Source of the DNA: Rhodobacteraceae bacterium WD3A24
GTDB lineage: Bacteria > Pseudomonadota > Alphaproteobacteria > Rhodobacterales > Rhodobacteraceae
Assembly: GCA_002967695.1 (NCBI GenBank)
Contig: PUHN01000010.1
Span: 27,104 to 91,103 of the forward strand
Direction: 5' to 3'
Length of the DNA stretch: 64,000 nt
Positions 1 to 8,173 of the stretch are shown piece by piece. Under the pieces are notes generated by a model. The model saw only the letters and a program-made list of their open reading frames with translations, had not been told where the DNA came from and did no database searches. Every line of letters begins with the position of its first letter. Position 1 is the stretch's first letter. The position numbers were made by a program, and so were the translations under genes.

Positions 1-2
1 CG

Positions 3-302
3 CATACCGCCGAACTCGTCCGCCGCTTCGACCGGGCGCCCAAGCCGATGTATTACCAGCCCGCCTTCCTGCACGCGGCATGGGCGGAGTATCTCGGCGA
101 AAAGGATGCCGTCGAGAGCGAGGTCGACCCCGACGCCTTCGTGCGCTGGACCTATGCGCGGGCGCTGGCGCACCGGACGCCGCGCTACAGGGCGATGGCG
201 CGCAACTGGGGGGTGCGGGTCAGCGCCGAGGACGTCGCCGCACTGGAGACGGCCGACGACTTCGTCACCCTGATCGGCCATGCCCTTGAGGATGACGGCT
301 GA
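3..302 (+). CDS. C-terminal part of an unrecognised protein (partial at window edge)
   Basis: The frame is open from the first bases of the window and ends with TGA at 300-302, so only the last 99 residues are visible. The fragment is hydrophilic with many aromatic and charged residues, and shows no membrane segment or catalytic motif that I recognise. It ends 39 bp before metA and runs in the same direction, so the two could be co-transcribed. Function is not assigned. The GC-rich third positions agree with neighbouring genes, which supports real coding. Confidence 0.6.
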   Translation, partial: HTAELVRRFDRAPKPMYYQPAFLHAAWAEYLGEKDAVESEVDPDAFVRWTYARALAHRTPRYRAMARNWGVRVSAEDVAALETADDFVTLIGHALEDDG

Positions 303-341
303 GAAGGCTATCTCACTCGCGTTCCCAGGAGGATCGCGACC

Positions 342-1268
342 ATGCCCATCAACATTCCCGAGAACCTTCCCGCCCATGACGTGCTCACGCGCGAGGGCGT
401 GATGGTGATGTCGGATGTCCGGGCGTCGCGGCAGGACATCCGGCCCCTGCGCATCGGGCTGCTGAACCTGATGCCCAAGAAGATCCAGACCGAGACGCAA
501 TTCGCCCGGCTGGTGGGAGCGACTCCGCTGCAGATCGACTTTCAGCTCATCCGGATGACCGAGCACCGCGCGCGCAACACCGCCGCGGCGCATATGGAGG
601 AGTTCTATCGCCCCTTTCAGGAGGTCAAGGAGGAGAAATTCGACGGCCTCATCATCACCGGCGCCCCGATCGAGCATCTCCCCTTCGAGGAGGTCACCTA
701 TTGGGACGAGCTGTGCGAGGTCTTCGACTGGACGCAGACCCATGTGCACTCCACCATCGGCGTGTGCTGGGGCGCGATGGCGATGATCCACTATTTCCAC
801 GGCATCAGGAAGCACACGCTGGGCGAAAAGGCCTTCGGCTGTTTCCGCCACCAGAACATGGACCCGACCTCGCCCTATCTGCGGGGCTTCTCGGACGACT
901 GCACGATTCCGGTCAGCCGCTGGACCGAAGTGCGCCAGTCGGAGATCGACGCCGCACCGGAGCTGCGCACGCTTCTGGGCAGTGCCCATGTGGGACCGTG
1001 CCTGGTCGAGGATCCGCACCACGGCGCGCTCTATCTGTTCAATCACCTCGAATACGACAGCGACACGATCCGCGAGGAATACGAGCGCGATCTGGAGGCC
1101 GGCGTGCCGGTTCGCCTGCCGATGAACTATTTCCCCGACGACGACCCTGCCTGCACCCCGCTCAACCGCTGGCGCAGTCACGCCCACCTGCTCTACGGCA
1201 ACTGGATCAACGAGATTTACCAGTCCACATCGTTCGAGCTCGACCAGATCGGCGCCGGCCGGAGCTGA
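342..1268 (+). CDS. metA: Homoserine O-acetyltransferase, MetA family
   Basis: It acylates the hydroxyl of L-homoserine in the first committed step of methionine synthesis, in the cytoplasm. The 308-residue length is normal for the family. The nucleophile Cys142 lies in GVCWGAM, and His235 and Glu237 lie in FNHLEY, all at the numbered positions known for MetA enzymes. Residue 111 is Glu ([12 protein letters not shown]). In characterised MetA proteins Glu111 gives acetyl-CoA use and Gly111 gives succinyl-CoA use, so acetyltransferase is inferred despite the usual succinyltransferase label. A clear AGGAGG lies 9 bp before the ATG. The gene converges on rpsI, with a shared terminator between them. 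Confidence 0.93.
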   Translation: MPINIPENLPAHDVLTREGVMVMSDVRASRQDIRPLRIGLLNLMPKKIQTETQFARLVGATPLQIDFQLIRMTEHRARNTAAAHMEEFYRPFQEVKEEKFDGLIITGAPIEHLPFEEVTYWDELCEVFDWTQTHVHSTIGVCWGAMAMIHYFHGIRKHTLGEKAFGCFRHQNMDPTSPYLRGFSDDCTIPVSRWTEVRQSEIDAAPELRTLLGSAHVGPCLVEDPHHGALYLFNHLEYDSDTIREEYERDLEAGVPVRLPMNYFPDDDPACTPLNRWRSHAHLLYGNWINEIYQSTSFELDQIGAGRS

Positions 1269-1305
1269 GCACGCCGCGGCCGGGCCTGCGGCACCAAGCA
1301 AAAGA

Positions 1306-1326
1306 GCCGCCCCCGGCGGGGGCGGC
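1306..1326. terminator. Bidirectional intrinsic terminator between metA and rpsI
   Basis: A perfect 9-bp stem (GCCGCCCCC/GGGGGCGGC) with a 3-nt loop sits between the convergent metA and rpsI genes. It is followed by CCTTT on the plus strand, and by CTCTTTTG when read on the minus strand, so it can serve both transcripts. Confidence 0.8.
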
Positions 1327-1353
1327 CCTTTCCATTCCTGCGGGCGGCTGCGT

Positions 1354-1851
1354 TCAGCGCTTGGAGAACTGGAAGCTCCGGCGGGCCTTGGCGCGGCCGA
1401 ATTTCTTGCGCTCCACCACGCGGGCGTCGCGCGTGAGGAACCCGGCGGCCTTGAGCGGCGCGCGCAGGGCGGGATCGTAGAGCTGAAGCGCCTTGGAGAT
1501 GCCGTGCTTGACGGCGCCCGCCTGCCCCGACAGCCCGCCGCCCTTGACGGTGGCGGTCACGTCGAACTGGTCGCTCACGCCGGCCACCTGGAAAGGCTGG
1601 CGCAGGATCATCTGCAGCACGGGGCGGGCGAAATACGTGTTGATCTCCTTGCCGTTGACCGAGACGCGGCCCGAGCCCGGCTTGATCCAGACGCGGGCGA
1701 CGGCATCCTTGCGCTTGCCGGTGGCGTAGGAGCGGCCGAGACGGTCGCGCACGGGCTCGCGGGTGGTCTCCTCCTGCGCGGCGGGCGCGTCAGTGCCGGA
1801 GACGACCGATTTGAGATCATCGAGGGTCTTGACGTCTTCGGCCATGATCAT
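1354..1851 (-). CDS. rpsI: 30S ribosomal protein S9
   Basis: This is a component of the small ribosomal subunit head. Its C-terminal tail reaches the P-site tRNA, and the protein ends in the family's basic QFSKR. The conserved core is clear: [34 protein letters not shown] and the tail with [13 protein letters not shown]. It is 165 residues long, longer than the roughly 130-residue E. coli protein because of an acidic N-terminal extension of about 35 residues, as is usual in alphaproteobacteria. The ATG at 1851 overlaps the rplM stop (ATGA), which implies translational coupling. A second ATG two codons later (1845) is also possible. Confidence 0.95.
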   Translation of the reverse strand: MIMAEDVKTLDDLKSVVSGTDAPAAQEETTREPVRDRLGRSYATGKRKDAVARVWIKPGSGRVSVNGKEINTYFARPVLQMILRQPFQVAGVSDQFDVTATVKGGGLSGQAGAVKHGISKALQLYDPALRAPLKAAGFLTRDARVVERKKFGRAKARRSFQFSKR

Positions 1852-2312
1852 GCGCTCCGGGTGTTCTTGGTGTTGAGGGGCTTGACGTCGAGCACTTCGG
1901 GCTGCTGCGCCTCGTGGGGGTGCTCGGCGCCGGCATAGACGCGCAGATTGGTCATCTGCTGGCGGCTGAGCTTGCCGCCGGGCAGCATCCGCTCCACCGC
2001 CTTCATGACCACGCGCTCGGGATGCGCGCCTTCGAGGATCTGGCGCGCGCTGCGGTTCTTGATGCCGCCGGGATAGCCGGTGTGCCAGTAATACTGCTTG
2101 TCGTCGCGCTTGCGCCCGGTCAGTTGCACCTTGTCGGCATTGATGACGATGATGTTGTCGCCCATGTCCATGTGCGGTGTGAAGCTCGGCTTGTGCTTGC
2201 CGCGCAGACGGGTGGCGATGATCGAGGCGAGCCGGCCCAGAACGACGCCCTCGGCGTCGATGAGGATCCACTTCTTCTCGATATCCGCCGGAGTTGCGGT
2301 GAAGGTTTTCAT
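1848..2312 (-). CDS. rplM: 50S ribosomal protein L13
   Basis: This is an early-assembling large-subunit protein, in the usual rplM-rpsI operon. The start [15 protein letters not shown] at 2312 matches the family N-terminus. A longer open frame upstream (to 2357) reads through the leader and was not used. Core motifs [42 protein letters not shown] and [17 protein letters not shown] are present. Length is 154 residues, slightly longer than the E. coli protein (142). It overlaps rpsI by 4 bp. Confidence 0.96.
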   Translation of the reverse strand: MKTFTATPADIEKKWILIDAEGVVLGRLASIIATRLRGKHKPSFTPHMDMGDNIIVINADKVQLTGRKRDDKQYYWHTGYPGGIKNRSARQILEGAHPERVVMKAVERMLPGGKLSRQQMTNLRVYAGAEHPHEAQQPEVLDVKPLNTKNTRSA

Positions 2313-2375
2313 GTTTCGCCCAATCTCGTGAAAGGTTGCGCCGGCGGCCGGGGCCACCGCGTCGGGGATGGGCGT

Positions 2376-2403
2376 GTTCTACGCATCTCGCTGCGCAGGT
2401 CAA
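2376..2403 (-). promoter_or_regulatory. Putative sigma-70-type promoter of rplM-rpsI
   Basis: Read on the minus strand, a TTGACC (-35, 2403-2398) and a TAGAAC (-10, 2381-2376) are separated by 16 bp. They lie about 65 bp before the rplM start. No other gene lies between, so this is the best candidate for the operon promoter. Confidence 0.55.
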
Positions 2404-2608
2404 GGGCAAGTGACGCGAATTGTTTGCGTATTATCAATTCCTTGCAAATAAGGTATCTATATACCCCACGTTGTCAGTGATGTTGTGCATACCGTACCCA
2501 TATGATGGGAGTAGCATCATATGAATGAGGCAAAGCCTCAACAACATGGGCGACATGCGCCGGGATGCTCGTGACCCCGCGTGATCTTTCCCCCGTTTTG
2601 CCGGACAC
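2404..2608. other. AT-rich spacer with two adjacent hairpins at the edge of the IS region
   Basis: I see no gene here. The base composition is visibly more AT-rich than the flanks. It holds a perfect 9-bp inverted repeat (CATATGATG/CATCATATG, 2499-2507 and 2515-2523, 7-nt loop). Three bases later comes a perfect 6-bp one (TGAGGC-AAA-GCCTCA, 2526-2540). Neither is followed by a T-run, so they are not ordinary terminators. This is where the conserved rplM leader gives way to mobile-element debris. Confidence 0.5.
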
Positions 2609-2701
2609 TCAGGCGGTTGCGGTTTGAGCTGCGATGAACTCGCTGGGCGAGCGCCATCTCAGCCCTGAGTGCGGGTCGTCTAATTGCACAGGCCATCTTC
2701 C
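2609..2701 (-). pseudogene. C-terminal remnant of an IS3-family transposase (OrfB)
   Basis: About 30 codons end in TGA (2611-2609) and read DDPHSGLRWRSPSEF before the stop. This is the typical C-terminal 'PHS-L' segment of IS3-family integrase-type transposases. Immediately after the stop the minus strand reads TGTCCGGCAAAACGGGGG, which resembles an IS3 terminal inverted repeat. Everything upstream (catalytic DDE core, OrfA) is missing, so the piece is dead. It shares no frame with the IS110 fragment beside it, although the open frame of that fragment runs through it. Confidence 0.6.
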
Positions 2702-2759
2702 AGAGCTCTTTGATCGATTTCCGCCAGCGGATCGTTGTCGTCTTCGTGGTCAGGTCGGA

Positions 2760-2999
2760 TGCCTGCCGCATGAGTAGCGCTCGATCGAGGATCACGGAGG
2801 CTGCTTCGAAGAGAAGGCTGCGCGTGAGGCAGTCGCCACACTTCGAGATGCGTCCACCGATGTCCACCTCCCCGGACTGATAGCGTTTCGGCGTCAGTCC
2901 CAGATAAGCGCCGACATCGCTTGCGCGCCGAAAGCGGGTGGAGTCCTCGATCGCTGCGGCGAACACGAACGCAGTCAGAGGACCGATGTGGATCGGCAT
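2760..2999 (-). pseudogene. C-terminal fragment of an IS110-family transposase
   Basis: About 80 residues match the Tnp_20 (C-terminal) domain of IS110 transposases: IGPLTAFVFAAAIEDSTRF, then GLTPKRYQSGEVDIGGRISKCGD and LLFEAASVIL. The serine in YQSGEVD corresponds to the proposed catalytic serine. The N-terminal DEDD domain is absent, and after about position 2760 the sequence stops looking like IS110. It differs from the full IS110 transposase at 3293-4315, so it comes from a second element. Confidence 0.7.
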
Positions 3000-3009
3000 G
3001 CAAAATTGT

Positions 3010-4415
3010 CCCCCATCTTGGGGTGATCGGCGTCCATGTTTGGATGCCCCCTTCGATGCAAGGATTTCTTCGACGGTCTGAGCGCGTGATCGGTAGCGGT
3101 CATGTTTCAGGCCTCTCAGGTGCGGCCATCTTATGCCGCGGGCCGGTATGGTGATGCGCGGACCGGGTCCAGATCAAAAGGGCGCGCTCAAGGCTCGTTG
3201 GACGCCACTGGTTCTCCCGGTTCCGATCATCCGATCGGTTGCCCATACGTGTCGCCGTCCTCCTCACATCGCCGACGCACCGGCAGGCGCGGTCAGCAGA
3301 CCGCCCCGGCCGGATCCCGGTAATCCTCGTTGCGGACCAGCATGGCCCAGACCATGCGCGCCATCTTGTTGGCGAGCGCGACGGCGACCAGCATACGCGG
3401 CTTCTTCGCGAGCATGCGCGACAGCCAGGACCCCGGCCGACCACCATCCCGTCCGCGCCAGTGGACAATCGACATGGCGCCCGCGATCAGCAGGCGCCTT
3501 ATGTCGCGCTGACCCATCTTCGACGTTCGACCCAGCTTCTGCCGGCCGCCGCTCGAGAGTTGCCGCGGGACCAGGCCGAGCCAGGCGGCAAAGTCGCGGC
3601 CGCTCCGGAACGCGCGCATGTCGGGCGCGAAGGTCGTGATTGCCATGGCGCAGACCGGCCCGATACCCGGCGCGGTCTGCAGGCGGCGCATGTCCTGGCT
3701 GGTCTTCGCTGTCGCCGCGATCCGCCGGTCGAGCGCGGCGACCTCTGCCCCGATCCGCTCGATTTGCGCCACGTAGAGCTCAGACATCTCCTGCACCAGC
3801 GCCGGCACCTCGGCTTCCTCGAGCATCGCGGCCAGTCTGGCGACGTTGCCGACACCTCTCCCCACGACCATCCCGTGCTCGGCGAGATGGCCCCTCAAGG
3901 CATTCACCAGCTGCGTGCGCTGGCCGACCAGCAGGCTCCGCGTCCGGAACAGCATCGACCGTGCCTGCTGTTCCGCGCTCTTCACGGGGACGGTCCGCAT
4001 GCTCGGTCGCTGGGCCGCCTCGGCGACCGCTTCTGCATCGGCGGCGTCATTCTTGTGCCGCTTCACGAATGGCTTCACGTAAGTCGGCGGGATTAGGCGC
4101 ACGTCGTGTCCGAGCCGCGACAACTCCCGACCCCAGTAATGGGCCGTGCCGCAGGCCTCCATCGCCACGATGCAGGGGCTGTGGGACGCCATGAACTTCG
4201 CGAACTGCGGACGGGAGAGCTTCTTGCGGAACAGTGCCCGGCAATCGGCCCCGGCCCCGTGCACCTGAATGACCTGCTTTGCCAGGTCCACGCCGATGAT
4301 GCTAACTTCTTCCATGGATGCCTCCCTTCCTTCGATGACGACTGCATCATCACCATGGCACATTGCGATGCCGCCGGGCGGGGGCATCCACCCCATCAAT
4401 AGGGCCCCCTGATAA
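3010..4415 (-). mobile_element. IS110/IS1111-type insertion sequence, apparently intact (ends approximate)
   Basis: The element carries one complete transposase (3293-4315) and non-coding flanks. The flank downstream of the gene (about 3010-3292) is long, the one upstream (4316-4415) short. IS110-family ends lack the usual long terminal repeats, and I could not fix the exact borders. In this family one non-coding end encodes a bridge (seeker) RNA that guides target choice: upstream in the IS110 group, downstream in the IS1111 group. The long downstream flank here therefore suggests the IS1111 arrangement. It contains short hairpins, for example CCGATC/GATCGG at 3223-3238. Confidence 0.6.
3293..4315 (-). 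CDS. IS110-family transposase, full length
   Basis: This is a 340-residue DEDD recombinase. The RuvC-like N-terminal domain has the acidic residues visible as D10 (GVDLAK), E53 (AMEACG), and D90 and D93 (RHKNDAADAEA). A central coiled-coil-like stretch follows. The Tnp_20 C-terminal domain has APGIGPVCAM, then WLGLVPRQLSSGGRQKLGR with the expected serine. The start at 4315 is chosen because MEEVSIIGVDLAKQ is the family N-terminus; the frame extends 28 codons further upstream without similarity. No frameshift or stop is visible, so it may be active. Confidence 0.9.
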   Translation of the reverse strand: MEEVSIIGVDLAKQVIQVHGAGADCRALFRKKLSRPQFAKFMASHSPCIVAMEACGTAHYWGRELSRLGHDVRLIPPTYVKPFVKRHKNDAADAEAVAEAAQRPSMRTVPVKSAEQQARSMLFRTRSLLVGQRTQLVNALRGHLAEHGMVVGRGVGNVARLAAMLEEAEVPALVQEMSELYVAQIERIGAEVAALDRRIAATAKTSQDMRRLQTAPGIGPVCAMAITTFAPDMRAFRSGRDFAAWLGLVPRQLSSGGRQKLGRTSKMGQRDIRRLLIAGAMSIVHWRGRDGGRPGSWLSRMLAKKPRMLVAVALANKMARMVWAMLVRNEDYRDPAGAVC

Positions 4416-4460
4416 TCTGGATCACAAGCTCCCTCGGAACCGAGAGGGAGCAGTCAGGGG

Positions 4461-4724
4461 ATGTTGGTCGTGGAGACGATAGGGAAGATCAGGCGGGCTC
4501 ATTTCGTCGAGGGCAAATCGATCAAGCAGATCTGCCGCGACCTCTGTTTGTCGCGGAATACGGTGCGCAAGGTCATCCGTTCGGGCGCGACGGAGTTCAT
4601 CTATGACCGCACGACGCAGCCCCGGCCGAAGATCGATCCTTGGCGTTCCGAGCTGGACGAGATGCTGGCCGAGAACGCCCGGCGGTCGAAGCGGGACCGC
4701 CTGACGCTCATCCGGACCTACGAG
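4461..4724 (+). pseudogene. N-terminal fragment of an IS21-family IstA transposase
   Basis: The first 88 residues match IstA: an N-terminal helix-turn-helix (SIKQICRDLCLSRNTVRKVIR), then RPKIDPWRSELDEML and KRDRLTLIRTYE. Similarity stops at about 4724, where the reverse-oriented IS256-like fragment begins. The open frame runs on meaninglessly to 4760. The catalytic core and istB are missing. An imperfect inverted repeat (GCTCCCTCGG/CCGAGAGGGAGC) precedes the start. Confidence 0.75.
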
Positions 4725-4779
4725 GCTCCTCGACCGATCCGGGCTGGTCAAGCGGGGTGATCGTGGTATCGTCGTCCAT
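4724..4779 (-). pseudogene. N-terminal stub of an IS256-like transposase
   Basis: Read on the minus strand, an ATG at 4779 opens a short frame, MDDDTTITPLDQPGSVEEP. It resembles the N-terminus of IS256-family (mutator-type) transposases of alphaproteobacteria, and is cut by the IS21 fragment after about 19 codons. The identification rests on memory of the family N-terminus and is tentative. Confidence 0.35.
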
Positions 4780-4835
4780 GGCGTATCGCTCCTTCCGGAG
4801 GTTCCGGCAGGTTCACACACGCGCCACGATACGCC
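4780..4835. repeat. Perfect 9-bp inverted repeat in IS debris
   Basis: GGCGTATCG at 4780-4788 is matched by its reverse complement CGATACGCC at 4827-4835. It lies between the IS256-like N-terminal stub and C-terminal fragment. It may be a remnant of an element end or of a rearrangement. Confidence 0.4.
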
Positions 4836-4857
4836 GCCTTCTCAGGCCGCAGCCCCC

Positions 4858-4995
4858 ATGGCTCTGAGCCGGAGAACCGGGCTCGCAATGGCTTTCAGGC
4901 TGATGATGTCAGCCCAAGGTGCCAATCGGCTGCCCGAGATTGTCCAGGGGATTGCCTTCAAGGACGGCATCAAGCAACTTCAGACCGCCGCCTGA
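4858..4995 (+). pseudogene. C-terminal fragment of an IS256-like transposase
   Basis: The 45-residue frame ends with LPEIVQGIAFKDGIKQLQTAA and resembles the C-terminal end of IS256-family transposases. It lies on the opposite strand to the N-terminal stub at 4724-4779, so the two cannot belong to one simple deleted copy. TGACCACGACGTCACC right after the coding end looks like an element terminus. Assignment is tentative. Confidence 0.4.
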
Positions 4996-5033
4996 CCACG
5001 ACGTCACCAACTTTCGCGCTTAGCTCGGGTTAA

Positions 5034-5594
5034 CTGCATGTCGACGTCAAATACCTGCCGCAGATGGGCGACGAGGACCGCCGGCGGTATCTGTTCGATG
5101 CCATTGACCGCGCCACCCGCTGGGTCTTCGTGCGCTTCTACCCTGCGAAGACGGCGGCCCACGCCCGGCGCTTCCTGCGCGACCTGAAACGGGCCGCGCC
5201 GATGAAAATCGAGAATATGCAGAGGGACAACGGCAAGGAGTTCACTGACCGCCTCATTGGCCTGCGCCGTCGCGCCGCTATCGGCAATCATGATTTTGAC
5301 CGTCTCTGCGCGGATTTCGACATCGAGCACCGCCTCGCCTCGCCGATGCGGCCACAGACCAACGGAATGGTTGTGCGTTTCAACGGCCGGATCGAAGGCA
5401 TCCTGCAGAGCCACCGCTTCCGCAGCAGCGAAAACCCGGAACAGACCATCCTGCGTTACGTCCGCCTCTACAACAGCCAGCTCCCGCAATCCGTGCTCTA
5501 GGGCCGCACGCCCATCGACGCGCTCAAGGACTGGCATCGCCAGAAACCGAAACGCTTCAAATAACGACCGCAGAATCACGCGCGATGTGACACT
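5034..5594 (+). pseudogene. Decayed IS481-family transposase (N-terminally truncated)
   Basis: The integrase core is recognisable: LHVDVKYLPQM with the first catalytic Asp, RYLFDAIDRATRWVFV, MQRDNGKEFTDRL with the second Asp, and PMRPQTNGM. The third catalytic residue, Glu in the family's NGMVERFNGR, is Val here (MVVRFNGRIE). A TAG at 5499-5501 and a TAA at 5562-5564 interrupt the C-terminus: SVL*GRTPIDALKDWHRQ, then FK*RPQNHARCDT. The N-terminal helix-turn-helix is missing. It is inactive by several independent lesions. Confidence 0.85.
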
Positions 5595-5772
5595 TGCCCA
5601 TGGCTAATGCACTACGCGGTGGCATCAATGGGAGATCGTGACGAGTTCCCCACTCTTGCCGCACACCTCGGCGTCGTCGTGACAGATGACATCCGGGCCC
5701 GCGGCGGGGCCGTGCCGGCGCCTTTTCGCGGTATGGCGATGCAAGGGCCGCTATCTGCGCCAGCGGCCCGGC

Positions 5773-6582
5773 TCAGCGCCGGCCGGTGGCAATCAGGGCC
5801 TGCATGGGAAAGGCGATTTCGCCGCCTTCGGTGTAGCGCTTCACTGTCGGCGCGATGGCCGTGCGCACGCGCTCCACAACGCGCTCGCGGCCGTCCCCGT
5901 CGAGGGCCTGCAGCTCGGGCACCACCGCCGCCGCCGACAGGATTGTCAGCCGCACGAAACGGTCGGGGTCGGGAAAGCGGACCTCGCGGGTGGCCTCGGC
6001 CACATCGACATCGCGAAAGCCGGCATCCGAGAGCATCGCGCGCAGCTCGCGGCGCTCGCCGAGCGAGAAGGGCAGCGCGATATCCTCGAGCCGGCTTCCG
6101 ACCTCTTCGGCGCCCGCCTCCAGCATCGGCTTGAAAACCGGCTGGTGGTCGAGCGCCTTCCAGACCGCCAGCGCGAGCCGACCGCCGGGGCGCAGCGCGC
6201 GGCGCAGCGCGCCCAGCGCCGCCTCCGGGTCGGGGCAGAACTGCAGGCTCTGCTGCGAAAGCGCGAGGTCGAAGGTCTCGGTGGGCAGGTCGTCAGCCGT
6301 TCCCTCCTGCCAGCGGACCCCGGCCCCTTCGGGCGCCGGACGAGACCGCGCCACGGCGAGCATGTCGGGATTGGGGTCGAGCCCCGTGATCCGGCCGTCC
6401 CCGCCCAGCCGCGGCGCCAGATGCCGTGCCACGATCCCCGTGCCGCAGCCGAAGTCGAGCACATCCTCGCCGGACCGGGGGGCTGCGGTGTCGATCAGCA
6501 CCGGCGCCCATCGGTCGAACATCCCGGGAACCAGATAGGAGTCGTAAATCTCCGCGGGCGATGGCTGGGCTGCCTGGGACAT
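5773..6582 (-). CDS. Class I SAM-dependent methyltransferase (UbiE/type 11 fold)
   Basis: A 269-residue cytoplasmic methyltransferase of unknown substrate. The SAM-binding motif I is VLDFGCGTGIVARHLA, followed by the acidic motif GLDPNPDM and by LSQQSLQFCPDPEAALGALRRALRPGGRL. The start at 6582 (MSQAAQPSPAEIYDSY) is preferred because the 53 codons upstream lack similarity and contain the putative promoter. It is the first intact gene after the IS region and lies alone on the minus strand, 342 bp from its neighbour. An annotation such as 'methyltransferase domain protein' is as far as the sequence goes. Confidence 0.85.
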   Translation of the reverse strand: MSQAAQPSPAEIYDSYLVPGMFDRWAPVLIDTAAPRSGEDVLDFGCGTGIVARHLAPRLGGDGRITGLDPNPDMLAVARSRPAPEGAGVRWQEGTADDLPTETFDLALSQQSLQFCPDPEAALGALRRALRPGGRLALAVWKALDHQPVFKPMLEAGAEEVGSRLEDIALPFSLGERRELRAMLSDAGFRDVDVAEATREVRFPDPDRFVRLTILSAAAVVPELQALDGDGRERVVERVRTAIAPTVKRYTEGGEIAFPMQALIATGRR

Positions 6583-6924
6583 GGAAAACCTCGTCGACCA
6601 TGCTTTGTTACAGCCACGATGACTCGAGTATGACGCTAGGTCAACTTTTCGGCTGTGGGCGCGGACCGAGCCCGCCCCCCGCATGGCACGGAAGTCGTGA
6701 CTCCGACGATTGCCGGACAACTTCGCGACGTCGGCATCCAAACCATGCCACCTGCATGGTCATCGGGCGTCCTTTGACGGAACGACGAGAAGGCCCAAAT
6801 GGACGTCGTGCGGCCACAACACGGCTCAACATGCCGTCTCTCTATCAAAACGGATGCGGGCCGAAATTCGGCCGCGGGCCATCGCAGCGCGGCGCCTGCA
6901 CCGTCCTCGTCGATGGCGCGCCGG
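6583..6924. other. Intergenic region between the methyltransferase and the old yellow enzyme gene
   Basis: I see no convincing gene; the open frames here are short and of random composition. Reading the minus strand, TTGACC at 6641-6636, about 55 bp before the methyltransferase ATG, could be a -35 element, but no good -10 follows at the proper distance. No T-rich terminator is visible for the upstream OYE operon. Confidence 0.4.
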
Positions 6925-8055
6925 TTATCCCGATGGGCGGCGCCTTTGTGCATCGAGCAGCTCCAGAGCTGGCGGCCACTTGTCGGGGTGGGCCCGCTCA
7001 TAGGGCGGCGGGTATGCGGCCTCGGCGCCCAGCATCGTGGCTGCGTGATAGGCCCAGCGCGGATTGAAAAGAAAGGCCCGCGCCAGGGCGACAGTGTCAG
7101 AAGAGCCGTCAGAGACGATCTGTTCGGCGAATTCGGGGGCATAGATCATGCCCACGGCGCCGACGGTGACGCCCAGTTCCTCCGCCCTGACCCGCCGCGC
7201 GGCCTCGAGCTGGTAGCCGGGCGCCACGGGGGGGCGGCTCGACAGCACCACGCCGCCGCCCGAAAGCGTGACCATGTCGGCGCCGGCCTCTGCCACCGCC
7301 CGGGCGAACATCACCGCCTCTTCAGGGACGAAGCCGCCATCGGCCCAATCGGTTCCATTGTACTTGATGGCCAGCGCGCGCTCCTGGGGCCAGACCGCGC
7401 GAATGGCGCGCAGCACCTCCAGAGGAAAACGCATCCGGTTTTCAAGAGAGCCGCCCCAGGCATCCTCCCGCCGGTTGGAGAGGGGCGACAGGAAGCTGCT
7501 GAGCAGGTAGCCATGCCCGCCGTGAAGCTCCAGCATCTCAAAGCCCAGCCGGGCCGCCCGTCGCGCGGCATCGACATGGGCGTCGATCACCTCGGCGATG
7601 TCGGCTTCGGTCATGGCGCGCGTTGCAGGGCCGTTTTCCGTCAGCGGGATGCCGGAGGGCGACAGGGTTTCCCATGGCGCCTCATCGGGCTGGAGCGGGC
7701 CGCCCCCCTCCCACGGGCGCCGGGACGAAGCCTTGCGGCCGGCATGACCGATCTGGATCGCCAGGGGGACGTCGCTGACCGCGCGAACCGATGACAGAAT
7801 GTCGGCAAAGGCCCTCTCGCAGTCGTCGGAATAAAGGCCCAGACAGTTGTGCGTGATGCGGCCGCGCCGCTCGGGCGCCGTCGCCTCGACGGTCACCAGA
7901 CCGGCTCCCGATCGCGCCATGGTGCCCAGATGGATACGGTGCCATTCATTGGGGCAGCCGTCGACGGCGGAATACTGGCACATCGGCGAGACGACGATGC
8001 GGTTGGCAATCTCGATCGGGCCGATCTGGCGGGGTGTGAAGAGTGTGCTTGTCAT
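6925..8055 (-). CDS. NADH:flavin oxidoreductase, old yellow enzyme family (YqjM-like)
   Basis: An FMN-dependent TIM-barrel enzyme that typically reduces activated C=C bonds with NAD(P)H. It is 376 residues long, starting at MTSTLFTPRQIGPIEIANRIVVSPMCQYSA. The Cys in SPMCQYS is the redox-tuning cysteine of the YqjM class. IQIGHAGRKAS, LHGGHGYLLSSFLSPLSNRR and the FMN phosphate region GAVGMIY...ALARAFLFNPRW follow the family order. It is last in a minus-strand run behind the Mo-hydroxylase genes, so a role in reducing a ring or enone product of that enzyme is a reasonable inference. The substrate is unknown. Confidence 0.88.
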   Translation of the reverse strand: MTSTLFTPRQIGPIEIANRIVVSPMCQYSAVDGCPNEWHRIHLGTMARSGAGLVTVEATAPERRGRITHNCLGLYSDDCERAFADILSSVRAVSDVPLAIQIGHAGRKASSRRPWEGGGPLQPDEAPWETLSPSGIPLTENGPATRAMTEADIAEVIDAHVDAARRAARLGFEMLELHGGHGYLLSSFLSPLSNRREDAWGGSLENRMRFPLEVLRAIRAVWPQERALAIKYNGTDWADGGFVPEEAVMFARAVAEAGADMVTLSGGGVVLSSRPPVAPGYQLEAARRVRAEELGVTVGAVGMIYAPEFAEQIVSDGSSDTVALARAFLFNPRWAYHAATMLGAEAAYPPPYERAHPDKWPPALELLDAQRRRPSG

Positions 8056-8173
8056 GTCGATCCGGTCACCCTGTCTGTCATCACGGCGCGGCTCGCGGCG
8101 GCCATGATCGCCGGTTTCACCAATGCGTCGCGGCAACCGCCATCGGCCGGGCCGCCACTATCGTGCCGGACGC

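Noticed and set aside
303..341. SAM-type riboswitch before metA
   Set aside because: Only 39 bp separate metA from the preceding stop, too short for a SAM-II aptamer with its expression platform unless it overlaps coding sequence, and the expected pairing elements are not visible.
6632..6641. Promoter of the methyltransferase gene based on TTGACC
   Set aside because: No acceptable -10 lies 15-19 bp downstream, and a possible MerR-like dyad is too imperfect to support.
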